A DNA stretch of 64,000 nt. Origin: Anaerolineae bacterium (GTDB taxonomy: Bacteria > Chloroflexota > Anaerolineae > 4572-78 > J111). Below the pieces are notes generated by a model that searched no databases, was not told the DNA's origin, and worked only from the letters and a program-made list of their open reading frames with translations. Below, in pieces: positions 32,857-41,674 of this stretch. The first letter of the stretch is position 1. The number at the start of each line of letters is the position of its first letter. The translations under genes and the position numbers were made by a program. The stretch spans positions 1 through 64,000 of the forward strand of contig JAKLJP010000005.1 in the NCBI GenBank assembly GCA_023151115.1, read 5' to 3'.

Positions 32857-34740
32857 ATGCGCAAAATCATAGGGTGGTTCGCCGGTTTACGCTGGCCTGT
32901 CCGCTGGCTGGTAGCGGTGCTTACAGTTATTGTCTTATTTCTGCTGGCCGTTACGGTCAGTGCGACCACCTGGGAATATACCAACAGCCCCGAGTTCTGC
33001 GGCACGGTTTGCCATACCATGCCGCCCGAATACACCGCCTATCAAATTTCTCCCCACGCCCGCGTTGATTGTGTGGATTGCCACCTGGGGCGAGATTCTA
33101 TTCTGCTGACGGTGCCGCGCAAAGCCAGAGAAGTTACCCACGTCATTAATGCCCTCACCCAGGCGTACGAACCGCCCATTTACGTCAAAAATCTGCGCCC
33201 TGCCCGCGACACCTGCGAGCGCTGCCACAACCCCGATAAATTCTCCTCCGATACTTTTGTCCAAATCAAACGTTACGCTGACGATGAACCCAACAGTCAA
33301 CAGAGCATCTTCCTGATTCTCAAAACCGGCGGCGGCACCCGGCGCGAGGGTCTGGGCCGGGGTATTCATTGGCACATTGAAAACGAGGTTTGGTACTACA
33401 CTGACGACCCGCTCAAGCAGACTATCCCCTACGTCAAAGAGGTAGGGCCGGAAGGGCAGGTTGTCGAGTATCTGGATGTCGAAGCCGGCCTACCGCCCGA
33501 CTTTGGTCGAGAGGTGGCGGACAAGTTGCAGCGGATGGACTGTATTGACTGCCACAACCGTATTTCTCATCTGTTCCGCTCCCCGGCCGACGCTATAGAC
33601 CAGGCCCTGGCTCGCCAGCAAATTGAGGCGACCATTCCCGCGATAAAAGAACAGGGGATTCGGGTTTTAAGCCAACAGTTCCCCAGCACCGCAGAAGGTT
33701 TGAAATCTATTGCAGCTTTAGAGGGCTGGTATCAGGAAAACTATCCTGATTTTTATAGCCAGCATAAGGAGCCGGTCCAAAAGGCGGTGGCTGCCCTCCA
33801 AGAAATTTTTACGGTCACGGTCTTTCCTAATATGGGGGTTGGCTGGCAAACCCATCCCAACAACCTGGGACACAAAGAATTTCCCGGCTGCTTCCGCTGC
33901 CACGATGGCAAGCATACCTCACCCACAGGCCAGACGGTGCGCCTGGAGTGTAACATCTGCCATTCCATTCCCGAAATCGTTGATGATAAAACGAAGCGTG
34001 CCCCGCTCATCAGCATTGACAAACCGGATGAGCCGGACTCCCACCGGGACTCCAACTGGCTGGCCCGCCATCGTTACCAATTTGACGAGACCTGCGCCGA
34101 GTGTCACGACATTAGCAACCCCGGCGGCGCTGACAACAGCAGTTTTTGCGCCAACAGCGGCTGCCACGCCACCGAATGGAAATTTGTCGGCCTGGATGCG
34201 CCGGCCATTCGCGCCCTGGTTGAGCCGCCCCCAGTACCCGGCTCCGGCGAACCCCGCCCCGTACCGCACCCCGTTGGGCCGCGCACCGACTGCGCCATTT
34301 GTCACGACGCCGAAAGCGTCCGGCCCGTTCCAGCCGAGCATCCCGGCTACGAGCAATCGCTCTGTACTTTGTGCCACCAGCCTACCTTGACCGATAAGCC
34401 TGGCGAAGCAGTCGCCAAAATCTCCGTGCCCGACATTCCCCACCGGGTCGAGGGCCAGGAGGAAAAGTGCCTGACCTGTCATGAACCGGATGCCGTTTCG
34501 CCCTTCCCGCAGAGCCATGTCGAGTGGCCTACCGAAACCTGTCTATTCTGTCATCAGGCAGCGGCGATAACGGAAACCGAGGACGAGGAGGGCCGGCCCA
34601 AAATTCCTCATACCTTAGAAGGGCGCGAGGATTGTTTGCTCTGCCACAGCCTGGACAGCATCAAACCTTTCCCGGCCAACCACGAGAACCGCAGCGTGGA
34701 GAAGTGTCAAAACTGTCACAAGCCGGAGATTGGAGATTAG
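32857..34740 (+). CDS. NapC/NrfH-type anchored multihaem cytochrome with about 14 haem sites
   Basis: ATG 32857 follows GGGAGGAAG. One N-terminal helix (LVAVLTVIVLFLLAVTV) leads into a NapC-like head with a CX3CH first site (FCGTVCHTM), then CVDCH, CERCH, CIDCH, CFRCH, CNICH, CAECH, a CX4CH candidate (CANSGCH), CAICH, CTLCH, CLTCH, CLFCH, CLLCH and CQNCH. That is 12 standard plus 2 unusual sites. The His between sites and the repeated HPxxPRxDC and HxxEGREDC units at the C-terminal end suggest serial duplication of a short haem module. The final codons EIGD and the stop lie inside a GGAGATT palindromic repeat. Confidence 0.9.
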   Translation: MRKIIGWFAGLRWPVRWLVAVLTVIVLFLLAVTVSATTWEYTNSPEFCGTVCHTMPPEYTAYQISPHARVDCVDCHLGRDSILLTVPRKAREVTHVINALTQAYEPPIYVKNLRPARDTCERCHNPDKFSSDTFVQIKRYADDEPNSQQSIFLILKTGGGTRREGLGRGIHWHIENEVWYYTDDPLKQTIPYVKEVGPEGQVVEYLDVEAGLPPDFGREVADKLQRMDCIDCHNRISHLFRSPADAIDQALARQQIEATIPAIKEQGIRVLSQQFPSTAEGLKSIAALEGWYQENYPDFYSQHKEPVQKAVAALQEIFTVTVFPNMGVGWQTHPNNLGHKEFPGCFRCHDGKHTSPTGQTVRLECNICHSIPEIVDDKTKRAPLISIDKPDEPDSHRDSNWLARHRYQFDETCAECHDISNPGGADNSSFCANSGCHATEWKFVGLDAPAIRALVEPPPVPGSGEPRPVPHPVGPRTDCAICHDAESVRPVPAEHPGYEQSLCTLCHQPTLTDKPGEAVAKISVPDIPHRVEGQEEKCLTCHEPDAVSPFPQSHVEWPTETCLFCHQAAAITETEDEEGRPKIPHTLEGREDCLLCHSLDSIKPFPANHENRSVEKCQNCHKPEIGD

Positions 34741-34779
34741 AGATTGGAGATTATTTAATCTCTAATCTCCAATCTCTAA
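34725..34779. repeat. GGAGATTAGAGATTGGAGATT palindrome overlapping a stop codon
   Basis: GGAGATTGGAGATTAGAGA is mirrored by TCTCTAATCTCCAATCTC. It includes the last codons of the multihaem gene and may act as a transcript end. Confidence 0.7.
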
Positions 34780-35059
34780 ACATAGTGAAAGGAGGTGGTT
34801 ATTAAAAATCATCCAAATTCTCCCTCACATATCGCCACAGTTGTCGAGGGATAACTATCTAAACTCAGTTGATCCAGATTTCCCGTAGGGTGGCATCCCT
34901 ATGCCGCCCGCTGACGCATAGGGATGCGCCAGCTACGGTAAAAAATTGGATCTACTGATACTCTAAACGAAAGGGGGTTGACTGTAAAATTATTTTGATA
35001 TTTATCAAAAATATGAACATGAAACAAGTTAACTAATCGTCAGGAGGTGAGTGTTACTT
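34780..35059. other. Intergenic region with a degraded family-B repeat
   Basis: A strong AAAGGAGGTGG at 34789 has no convincing start after it (only a 17-codon ATT-initiated frame). A family-B relative lies at about 34875-34945 (GGCATCCCTATGCCGCCCGC, then GACGCATAGGGATGCGCC). The ribosome site AGGAGGTGA of the next gene is at 35042. Confidence 0.5.
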
Positions 35060-37162
35060 ATGAAAAAATTGATAATCCTGCTCACCGTCGGTTTAGGGGC
35101 AGCCCTTGTCTTAGGGGTTGTGTTCTACGCCAACCAAACCACCATCGAGTTAGTCAGCGCCCAGGAAGCGGTAGAAATTCCCTTCCTGGAGGAGTGGCAG
35201 TCTTCCGGCCACGCTGACGCTTCGGCTGAGGCCTTTGTGCATTGGAATGAGGAATCTCCGGCGGAGATTCCCGTTGAGTGCGCCAAGTGCCACAGCACGC
35301 CCGGCTACCAGGATTTTGTCGGGGCGGATGGCTCGGCGGCTGGTGAGGTAGACGCAGCCGCGCCCATCGGCACGGTGGTCGAATGTACTGCCTGCCACAA
35401 CAATGCAACGCTGACCATGGATAGTGTGGTCATGCCCTCTGGTGTCGAAATTACGAATTTGGGCGACGAAGCCCGCTGTATGCAGTGCCACCAGGGACGG
35501 GCTTCCACTGTTCGGGTTGACGAAACCATTGCTGAGGCCAACTTAACCGACGTTGACACCGTCAGTCCAGATTTAGGTTTTACCAATATCCACTACTACG
35601 CAGCAGCAGCCAGCAAATATGGTACCCTGGCCAAAGGCGGCTACCAGTATGAAGGGAAGTCGTACGATGGCAACTTTGCCCATGTGGAAGCGTTTGACAC
35701 TTGTATCGAGTGTCACGACTCTCACACTTTGGAAGTGAAGTTGGAAGCATGCCAGGGCTGCCACGAAGGGGTTGCCTCGGTGGAGGACCTGAAAAACGTG
35801 CGTATGGAAGGCTCGCTGGTAGACTATGATGGCGACGGCGACACCGCAGAAGGCATCTACTTCGAGCTAGAGGGGCTACAAACTACCCTGTACCAGGCCA
35901 TCCAGATCTACGCTATCGAGAACAACCAGACGCCCATCGCCTACGACTCGGCCACGCATCCGTACTTCTTCCTCGACACCAACAAGAACGGCCAGGCCGA
36001 CCCCGACGAAGCCAACGGTGACAACCGCTACAATGCCTGGACCGCTCGCCTGGCTAAAGCTGCTTACAACTATCAGATGTCTCTCAAAGACCCTGGCGCC
36101 TATGCTCACGGTGGCAAGTATATCATTCAACTGCTGTACGACTCCATCGAAGACCTGAACGCCGGCCTGTCCAAACCCATTGACTTGAGCCAGGCCAACC
36201 GCATTGACGATGGTCACTTTGCTGGTTCGGAAGAAGCTTTCCGCCACTGGGATGAGGATGGCGAAGTACCGAGCGCATGCGCCAAATGCCACTCCGCCGA
36301 AGGGTTGCCAACCTTCCTGAAGGATGGGGCCAATGTTTCAGTGAATCCATCTAATGGCCTGCAATGCGCCACCTGCCACAACGACCTGACCACCTTCTCC
36401 CGCTTTGAAGTGGCTGAGGTCAAGTTCCCCAGCGGCGCTACCCTCAGCTTTGGCGAAGCGGTTGACGACAACCTCTGCCTCAACTGCCATCAGGGCCGCG
36501 AGTCAACGGTCAGCGTTAACAGGCTGATCGAAGGTCTTGACCCTGACCAGGGTAATGAGAAACTGCGCTTCCTGAATGTCCACTACTTTGCCGCCGGAGC
36601 CACCCTCTTTGGCGGTGAAGCTCAAGGCGCTTATGAGTACGAAGGCAAAACCTACGTCGGGCGAAATGAGCACGTGGAAGAGGCGGCTACCTGCACCCAA
36701 TGCCACAGCACGCACGGCCTGGAAGTTCAGGTACAACTGTGCGCCGATTGTCACGACGGCGTCGAGACTGAGGAAGACTTACGGGCCATCCGCGAGTCTG
36801 GCGACGACTTCGACGGCGACGGCGATACCGAAGAAGGTCTGGCCGGCGAAATTGACACGATGCGTGAAGCCCTGTATGCAGCCGTTCAGGATTACGCTGA
36901 GACCGAGGCCGGCGCAGCGCTGGTGTACAACCCGCAGAGCTATCCCTACTTCTTTGCCGACGCCAACGGCAACGGCGAAGCCGACGAGGAGGAAGAGGCT
37001 TATTCAGCCTGGACTCCCCGCCTGCTGCAAGCTGCCTACAACTACCAGTACAGCACCAAAGATCCGGGCGCGTTTGCCCACAACGGCCTCTACATCCTCC
37101 AGGTAGTTTATGACAGCCTGGAAGATCTCGGCGCTGATGTGAGCAGCATGACCCGCCCATAG
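35060..37162 (+). CDS. Decahaem cytochrome c built of two homologous five-haem halves, secreted
   Basis: ATG 35060 has AGGAGGTGA 9 nt upstream; this gives 700 residues. The signal peptide ends near VSAQ. Half one has CAKCH, CTACH, CMQCH, CIECH and CQGCH; half two has CAKCH, CATCH, CLNCH, CTQCH and CADCH, in matching contexts (CHQGRAST/CHQGREST, NIHYYAAA/NVHYFAAG, KDPGAYAHGGKYI/KDPGAFAHNGLYI). Calcium-loop-like stretches DYDGDGD, DTNKNGQADPDE, DFDGDGD and DANGNGEADEEEE occur at equal positions. There is no C-terminal anchor. It is probably a soluble or surface electron conduit. A strong terminator follows. Confidence 0.93.
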   Translation: MKKLIILLTVGLGAALVLGVVFYANQTTIELVSAQEAVEIPFLEEWQSSGHADASAEAFVHWNEESPAEIPVECAKCHSTPGYQDFVGADGSAAGEVDAAAPIGTVVECTACHNNATLTMDSVVMPSGVEITNLGDEARCMQCHQGRASTVRVDETIAEANLTDVDTVSPDLGFTNIHYYAAAASKYGTLAKGGYQYEGKSYDGNFAHVEAFDTCIECHDSHTLEVKLEACQGCHEGVASVEDLKNVRMEGSLVDYDGDGDTAEGIYFELEGLQTTLYQAIQIYAIENNQTPIAYDSATHPYFFLDTNKNGQADPDEANGDNRYNAWTARLAKAAYNYQMSLKDPGAYAHGGKYIIQLLYDSIEDLNAGLSKPIDLSQANRIDDGHFAGSEEAFRHWDEDGEVPSACAKCHSAEGLPTFLKDGANVSVNPSNGLQCATCHNDLTTFSRFEVAEVKFPSGATLSFGEAVDDNLCLNCHQGRESTVSVNRLIEGLDPDQGNEKLRFLNVHYFAAGATLFGGEAQGAYEYEGKTYVGRNEHVEEAATCTQCHSTHGLEVQVQLCADCHDGVETEEDLRAIRESGDDFDGDGDTEEGLAGEIDTMREALYAAVQDYAETEAGAALVYNPQSYPYFFADANGNGEADEEEEAYSAWTPRLLQAAYNYQYSTKDPGAFAHNGLYILQVVYDSLEDLGADVSSMTRP

Positions 37163-37195
37163 GCGTCACTGGACTGCCGCCTAAGCAACACCCCA

Positions 37196-37228
37196 GACCG
37201 GGCAGCGCAAACTGCCCGGTCTTCTTTT
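37196..37228 (+). terminator. Rho-independent terminator
   Basis: GACCGGGCAG pairs with CTGCCCGGTC around CGCAAA and is followed by TTCTTTT, 33 nt after the decahaem gene. Confidence 0.9.
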
Positions 37229-37391
37229 ATCCCCTATGGATGGGGCAAACACCCCATAATTCCCTATAAAAACTGGTTACATTTTGCCCCTCTACCAGAT
37301 CCGTTTAACACCCCAAATGGGTGTAATCCCATATAGAACCTGCCATCCAGGCGTGTTACAGTAGTGATAAGGAAGTTCTATCGTTACTACT

Positions 37392-37481
37392 CATGTCATT
37401 TCGACCGAAGGGAGAAATCTCCGAGGCCGATGTATCGCTGTAGGGACGCTTTGCGTCGGCCTATAGCCTCGAAATGACATG
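37392..37481. repeat. Dispersed palindromic repeat, family A (copy 4)
   Basis: CATGTCATTTCGACCGAAGG and TAGCCTCGAAATGACATG arms with the GCTGAGCAGTTAC tail. It fills most of the 37163-37530 gap; the rest has no recognisable feature apart from the terminator. Confidence 0.8.
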
Positions 37482-37530
37482 GCTGAGCAGTTACGTTCTA
37501 TCAACATAGAGAAACGGAGGTGGGTTTAAA

Positions 37531-37659
37531 ATGTCTACAGAACTGTTCCTCACCACAATGGTTTTAATGGGTCTGACCATACTTCGCTTAGGGGCGCCAC
37601 TTTTGCTGTTGTGGCTGCTGGGCAAAGGTCTGCGTTACCTGCAAACAACATTGCCGTAG
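37531..37659 (+). CDS. Small single-pass membrane protein, 42 residues
   Basis: The strong ribosome site ACGGAGGTGG lies about 9 nt before ATG 37531. The product reads MSTELFLTTMVLMGLTILRL, then GAPLLLLWLLGKGLRYLQTT, then LP. It is one long hydrophobic helix with a basic end. Its place between the decahaem and the seven-haem genes suggests a small subunit of the electron-transfer complex, but nothing proves it. It is too short for usual gene finders. Confidence 0.65.
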   Translation: MSTELFLTTMVLMGLTILRLGAPLLLLWLLGKGLRYLQTTLP

Positions 37660-37686
37660 ACGCCTCCCTAAAATCAAATCCCCAAG

Positions 37687-37808
37687 CCTGTAACAGAAAA
37701 AGTAGGAACACAGAGAGCAGGGAGAAGACTCAGAGCTTCACAAAGAATTGAGTAATTTTTATCTCTGAGTCCCTCCGTGTAACCCTCTGCGAAGCTCTGC
37801 GTAACAGC
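37687..37808. repeat. CACAGAG...CTCTGTG-type inverted repeat
   Basis: CTGTAACAGAAA...ACACAGAGAGCAGGGAG on the left is matched by CTCCGTGTAACCCTCTGC...GCGTAACAG on the right, around AATTGAGTAATTTTTATC. A relative is at 59695-59802. Confidence 0.6.
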
Positions 37809-37826
37809 TATTTCGAGGAGTCTGGT

Positions 37827-38648
37827 ATGTATAAAAACACCGTTTTCAACCTCAACTTTCCAGCCTGGCGCTGGCTGCAACTCGGCAGTCTGGCGCTGCT
37901 GCTTTGTTTTTTTTTACCCACTCTTGTTTTGGCCGAGTCACCTGAATGTGCCAAATGTCACGAAGATGAGAGCGCCGCCTGGGAAAACTCACCGCACGCC
38001 AACACGGCCGACGGCGCAGTGACCTGTGAAGATTGTCATGGGGCTTACGTCAAAGGCCATCCTAAAAAGGGGGTTATGCTGTTGGGGGTTGATTCTGCCT
38101 TGTGCCAACAATGTCACGCCGACACCCATCAGCAATGGCAGGCCAGTTCTCACGGCCAGGCCAATGTGCAGTGTATCAGTTGCCACCTGTCTCACTCGCA
38201 GGAGTTCCGCTTGACCGATGAGTTACTTTGTACGTCCTGCCACCGGGCGGACCTCAAAGATTTTAACCATACCACCCACGCTCAGGCTGATTTGTCCTGC
38301 ACCGATTGTCACCTCTCATCATTACCCCCAGACTCCCCAGAGGCAGCCAGTTTAGCCGAAAAAATACCAGCGAATCACAGCTTTGCCGTCGCTTCGCAAG
38401 CCTGCCTTGACTGTCACGAGCAACGGGCTTACCAGACAACATTCCGGCCAGCCACCAACTCACCCAACCCGCCCAATGACCCCCTACCGGAATTACAGGC
38501 CAGGCTAAAATCCATCGAGCAGGATAATCAGTCACTTAAAGGACTGTCGGTGGCCGGCCTGGGTATAGGTCTGGGTATCGGCGGTATGCTGGGCATTATT
38601 TTTGTGATGGTGGCCGGCCGCCTTAGTTATAGGAGCGAAAAATCATGA
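37827..38648 (+). CDS. Seven-haem membrane-anchored cytochrome c
   Basis: The 273-residue protein has CGAGGAG 10 nt before the ATG. The signal peptide is followed by CAKCH, CEDCH, CQQCH, CISCH, CTSCH, CTDCH and CLDCH, then a short coiled coil (ELQARLKSIEQDNQSLKG) and a C-terminal helix (AGLGIGLGIGGMLGIIFVMV). The fold resembles cytochrome c7/c3-like modules. The 4-nt overlap with the Fe-S gene shows a common translational unit: cytochrome c, Fe-S subunit and NrfD-type membrane subunit. Confidence 0.92.
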   Translation: MYKNTVFNLNFPAWRWLQLGSLALLLCFFLPTLVLAESPECAKCHEDESAAWENSPHANTADGAVTCEDCHGAYVKGHPKKGVMLLGVDSALCQQCHADTHQQWQASSHGQANVQCISCHLSHSQEFRLTDELLCTSCHRADLKDFNHTTHAQADLSCTDCHLSSLPPDSPEAASLAEKIPANHSFAVASQACLDCHEQRAYQTTFRPATNSPNPPNDPLPELQARLKSIEQDNQSLKGLSVAGLGIGLGIGGMLGIIFVMVAGRLSYRSEKS

Positions 38649-39532
38649 GCGATCTGCACCCGCAAAAAATCTCACGCCGTGATTTTCTAAAACAAGCCGG
38701 GGCCGGGGCTGCGGCGCTTACCGGAGCGGGGACGCTGGCAGGTCAGGCTAAAGCCGGCAAAGCGCCGGCGGAATCAAGTTGGGCGGTATTAATTGACCTG
38801 ACCCGCTGCACCGGCTGTGCATCCTGCGTATTGGCCTGCAAAGCCGGCAACAATCTGCCCCATCCTGATGTCGTCGCCACCAGCCTCGACAGCGATGCCT
38901 TCACCTGCCTGGAGACGCGCTCATTGGCCGAAGGTGGGGTCGGTTACGTTAAGCGGCAGTGTATGCACTGCCTCACCCCTGCCTGCGCCTCAGCCTGCAC
39001 GGTCGGCGCGCTAACCAAAAGCCCGGAAGGGCCGGTAGTTTACGACAGCAGCAAATGTATCGGCTGCCGGTACTGCCAATATGCCTGTCCCTTTGGCGTG
39101 CCCACGTTTGAGTGGGAAAATCCGCTGGGCTTGATTCGCAAGTGCCAATTTTGCCAGGCCCGCCTGGGACAGGGACAAAAGCCGGCCTGTGCCGAAGCCT
39201 GCCCCAACGGGGCGCTGCGTTTTGGCCGGCGCGACGCCTTGCTGGCCCAAGCCCATGCCCAGATTGAGTCAAACGCGGGCCGCTACGTGCGCCGCGTTTA
39301 TGGAGAGCATGAAGCCGGTGGAACTTCCATGCTGTATCTATCTGCCGTGCCTTTCGCCGAACTTGGCTTTCCCCAACTGGGGCCGGAGCCAATCCCCCAC
39401 CAGGCTGAAACCGTGATGCAGCAAACGCCCCTGACTGCGCTCACCGTCGCCGGGCTGGCCAGCGCGTTGGCCTGGTTCTTGCAGCGGCGGCAAAAACTGG
39501 CCGCTGTAGCCATGAAGGAGAATACTCCATGA
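38645..39532 (+). CDS. Tat-exported four-cluster ferredoxin subunit (HybA/DmsB/NrfC type)
   Basis: The 295-residue protein has Tat motif SRRDFLK at the N-terminus. Four Cys groups bind 4Fe-4S clusters: CTGCASCVLACK, CMHCLTPACASAC, CIGCRYCQYACP and CQFCQARLGQGQKPACAEAC. A C-terminal helix (LTALTVAGLASALAWFL) anchors it, as in HybA. It should carry electrons between the NrfD-like quinone subunit encoded next and the periplasmic cytochromes encoded upstream. No molybdopterin or hydrogenase catalytic subunit is in the window. Confidence 0.93.
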   Translation: MSDLHPQKISRRDFLKQAGAGAAALTGAGTLAGQAKAGKAPAESSWAVLIDLTRCTGCASCVLACKAGNNLPHPDVVATSLDSDAFTCLETRSLAEGGVGYVKRQCMHCLTPACASACTVGALTKSPEGPVVYDSSKCIGCRYCQYACPFGVPTFEWENPLGLIRKCQFCQARLGQGQKPACAEACPNGALRFGRRDALLAQAHAQIESNAGRYVRRVYGEHEAGGTSMLYLSAVPFAELGFPQLGPEPIPHQAETVMQQTPLTALTVAGLASALAWFLQRRQKLAAVAMKENTP

Positions 39533-40680
39533 CCACTTTGATCACCCGCCAAAGAATAGAGGACTTCCCCCTGACCCGCACCGCTCTGATTCTGAGCCTG
39601 CTCGCTTTGCTGACCCTGGCCGGGGTGTGGGCCGGGCTGGGTCGCCTGCTACTGGGGTTAGGCGCAACCACCGCCCTCAGCGACGGCTACCCCTGGGGCA
39701 TCTGGATTGCTTTCGACTTTGTGCTGATTGCCTTTGCCGGGGCCGGGTTTACCATGGCCGGCCTGACCCACGTGCTGCGCCAGCACCAGTTTGAACCGGC
39801 CCTGCGTCCGGCCATCCTGACCGGCCTGCTGGGCTACACCGCTGTGCTGTTACTGCTGGTGCTGGATTTGGGCCGACCCGACCGTTTTTACAATTTCATT
39901 CTTTACTGGAATCTGCACTCGCCCCTGTTTGAGATTAGCTGCTGTGTCTTGCTGTATACCATTGTATTGGTCCTGGAAACCGCGCCGTTTCTCCTGGAAC
40001 GATTGGGCTGGACCCGCTGGCTCTCGCTGGCGCACAAAGCCATCACCCCTATCGCCATTCTCGGGGTAACGCTGTCCTCGCTTCACCAATCCACCCTGGG
40101 CACACTTTACCTGAATATGCCCCACCGTCTCGACGCGCTGTGGTACAGCCCGGCCCTGCCGCTGCTGTTTTTTGTCTCCTCGATTATGGCTGGGTTGAGT
40201 TTGACGATGCTGGCCTATTTATTCTCAGCCCGTATTCTGGGGCGACAGGTTCAGCCGGGTCTCCTCGCTGGACTGGCGACAGGCGCGGGCTGGGTGACGC
40301 TGGTTTACACTCTGCTCAAACTGGGCGACCTGGGGCTGCGCGGCCAATGGGCAGCCCTGGGCAGTTTCGACGCCATGAGCCGGCTACTCTGGCTGGAATT
40401 GGGGCTGGGGGCTGTAGTTCCCGCGGCGCTCCTGCTCCTGCCCATGCTTCGTATTCGGTCCTGGAGCCGCTGGCTGGGTGTGGGACTCATCTTGTTTGGG
40501 GTGCTCATGAACCGCTTCAACGCCACCATGTTCGCTCAAACGCCACCACCGGGCACACCACCCTACTCACCCCATCCCGTCGAGTGGCTGACGACCATCG
40601 GCATCCTGGCCGGGGCGGCGCTGGCCTGGTACGTGGCCGTGCGCTGGCTGGTAATTTTTGAGCGCAAATCCTCGGCCTAA
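39529..40680 (+). CDS. NrfD/PsrC/HybB-type integral membrane quinone subunit
   Basis: The 383-residue protein has about ten membrane helices, and overlaps the Fe-S gene by 4 nt. Family-like stretches include TALSDGYPWGIWIAFDFVLI near the start, LVLDLGRPDRFYNFILYWN, and LSSLHQSTLGTLYLNMPHRL, which are typical of HybB-like subunits. Such subunits hold the quinone site and lack haem. With the seven-haem cytochrome and the Fe-S protein this makes a quinone:cytochrome oxidoreductase, direction unknown. Confidence 0.92.
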   Translation: MTTLITRQRIEDFPLTRTALILSLLALLTLAGVWAGLGRLLLGLGATTALSDGYPWGIWIAFDFVLIAFAGAGFTMAGLTHVLRQHQFEPALRPAILTGLLGYTAVLLLLVLDLGRPDRFYNFILYWNLHSPLFEISCCVLLYTIVLVLETAPFLLERLGWTRWLSLAHKAITPIAILGVTLSSLHQSTLGTLYLNMPHRLDALWYSPALPLLFFVSSIMAGLSLTMLAYLFSARILGRQVQPGLLAGLATGAGWVTLVYTLLKLGDLGLRGQWAALGSFDAMSRLLWLELGLGAVVPAALLLLPMLRIRSWSRWLGVGLILFGVLMNRFNATMFAQTPPPGTPPYSPHPVEWLTTIGILAGAALAWYVAVRWLVIFERKSSA

Positions 40681-40939
40681 TCGAGTCACACTATTTTAAG
40701 GGTCCACAAATTTCGCAGATGGACACAGATGAAAAATCTATGTCCATCTGTGGACTTTTTATTTCTGCACCACCTTTACACTTCTTAAATAGAACGCTGA
40801 TACATGCTGATACAGGCTAATTTACGCAGAGATATTCAGAAAAATCAGTCAAAATCTGTAGTAGTCAACAAGCCATTGGACTCAAATATCTCACGCAAAG
40901 CCGCAAAGTCGCAAAGATTTTCTTGTACTACTCAAGACT
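40681..40939. repeat. Repeat-filled intergenic region after the electron-transfer operon
   Basis: GTCCACAAATTT...CAGATGGACACAGATG is mirrored by ATGTCCATCTGTGGACTTTT (about 40701-40762), a likely transcript end. CTGATACATGCTGATACAGG repeats follow at about 40797. No gene was recognised. Confidence 0.5.
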
Positions 40940-41085
40940 CATGTCATTTCGAGACTGAAGGTCGACGCGAAGCGTCCCCAAGGCGCAACACATAAAAGTA
41001 AGGTATCGGGGATTTCTCCCTGCGGTCGAAACCTGTCCTGAGAACTTCCTGAGCCTGTCGAAGGGTTTGTCGAATGGATGACATG
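40940..41085. repeat. Dispersed palindromic repeat, family A (copy 5, with insert)
   Basis: CATGTCATTTCGAGACTGAA is on the left and ATGACATG on the right. The right arm is lengthened by a CCTGTCCTGAGAACTTCCTG insert related to the one in copy 2. Confidence 0.72.
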
Positions 41086-41107
41086 GCTGAGCAGTTACAG
41101 TTTTCTT

Positions 41108-41247
41108 AGAACGTGTTTCTTAAAAGAGAAACCGGGGTTTTGCCTCCAGTTTAACATCGCTTTGGACCAAAAGGCAGCCGCTTTAAGGCTTAAAAACCCG
41201 GTTTCTGCGCCTGAAAATGCAGCGAAACGATTTAAGAAACACGTTCT
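41108..41247. mobile_element. MITE-like hairpin element with 17-bp terminal inverted repeats
   Basis: AGAACGTGTTTCTTAAA (41108-41124) is mirrored by TTTAAGAAACACGTTCT (41231-41247). A second inner pair GAAACCGGGGTTTT / AAAACCCGGTTTC lies inside. No coding capacity. Confidence 0.5.
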
Positions 41248-41284
41248 TAGCGTTCTTGGCGGCTTCGCGTGAGATTTTACGGTT

Positions 41285-41674
41285 TCAAAGGGGATGGCTG
41301 GCTAACAGCGGGCGGCCTAACTGCCCATAGAGGAATACCGGGCAGTCGTAACAGGGTTCCGGCAAGTAGCCTTCGGGGGTGCGCCGGGCCAGCCAGCAAG
41401 TCCGGTGGGGTTGTCGCCAGGCCACGCACCGGGCGCGGGTGGCTTCATCACAGCCTTTGACCACCCAGCAGGGCTGGTCAAGCTGGCGCAACAGCGGTGA
41501 TTTAACCGGCTCCGGTTGGGTCTGATATTCCGCCTGCTGAGTCTGGGCTTCAGCTTGCCAGCGGGCGTCCAGGCGGCGCAGCCAGTAGCCCACCAGCAGG
41601 ACCACCGCCAAGGGAACAGCCAGGCGCAGCATAAACATGCCCAAGATGATAATTACCTGCCACCACCAGTCCAC
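41285..41674 (-). CDS. Membrane-anchored Cys-rich protein (two-CW-like)
   Basis: GTG 41674 with GGGAG about 10 nt upstream is preferred to a GTG at 41722; this gives 129 residues. One N-terminal membrane helix (VIIILGMFMLRLAVPLAVVLLV) leads to a charged stretch and a cysteine domain: CWVVKGC, ARC, TCWLARR, EPCYDCPVF. Paired CW motifs of this kind occur in a small domain found beside signalling proteins. It may bind metal or a redox centre. It lies downstream of the NarL-like regulator gene on the same strand, 118 nt away. Confidence 0.7.
   Translation of the reverse strand: MDWWWQVIIILGMFMLRLAVPLAVVLLVGYWLRRLDARWQAEAQTQQAEYQTQPEPVKSPLLRQLDQPCWVVKGCDEATRARCVAWRQPHRTCWLARRTPEGYLPEPCYDCPVFLYGQLGRPLLASHPL

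Noticed and set aside
34789..34852. Short frame after AAAGGAGGTGG at 34789
   Set aside because: Only an ATT-initiated 17-codon frame follows; there is no protein-like character.
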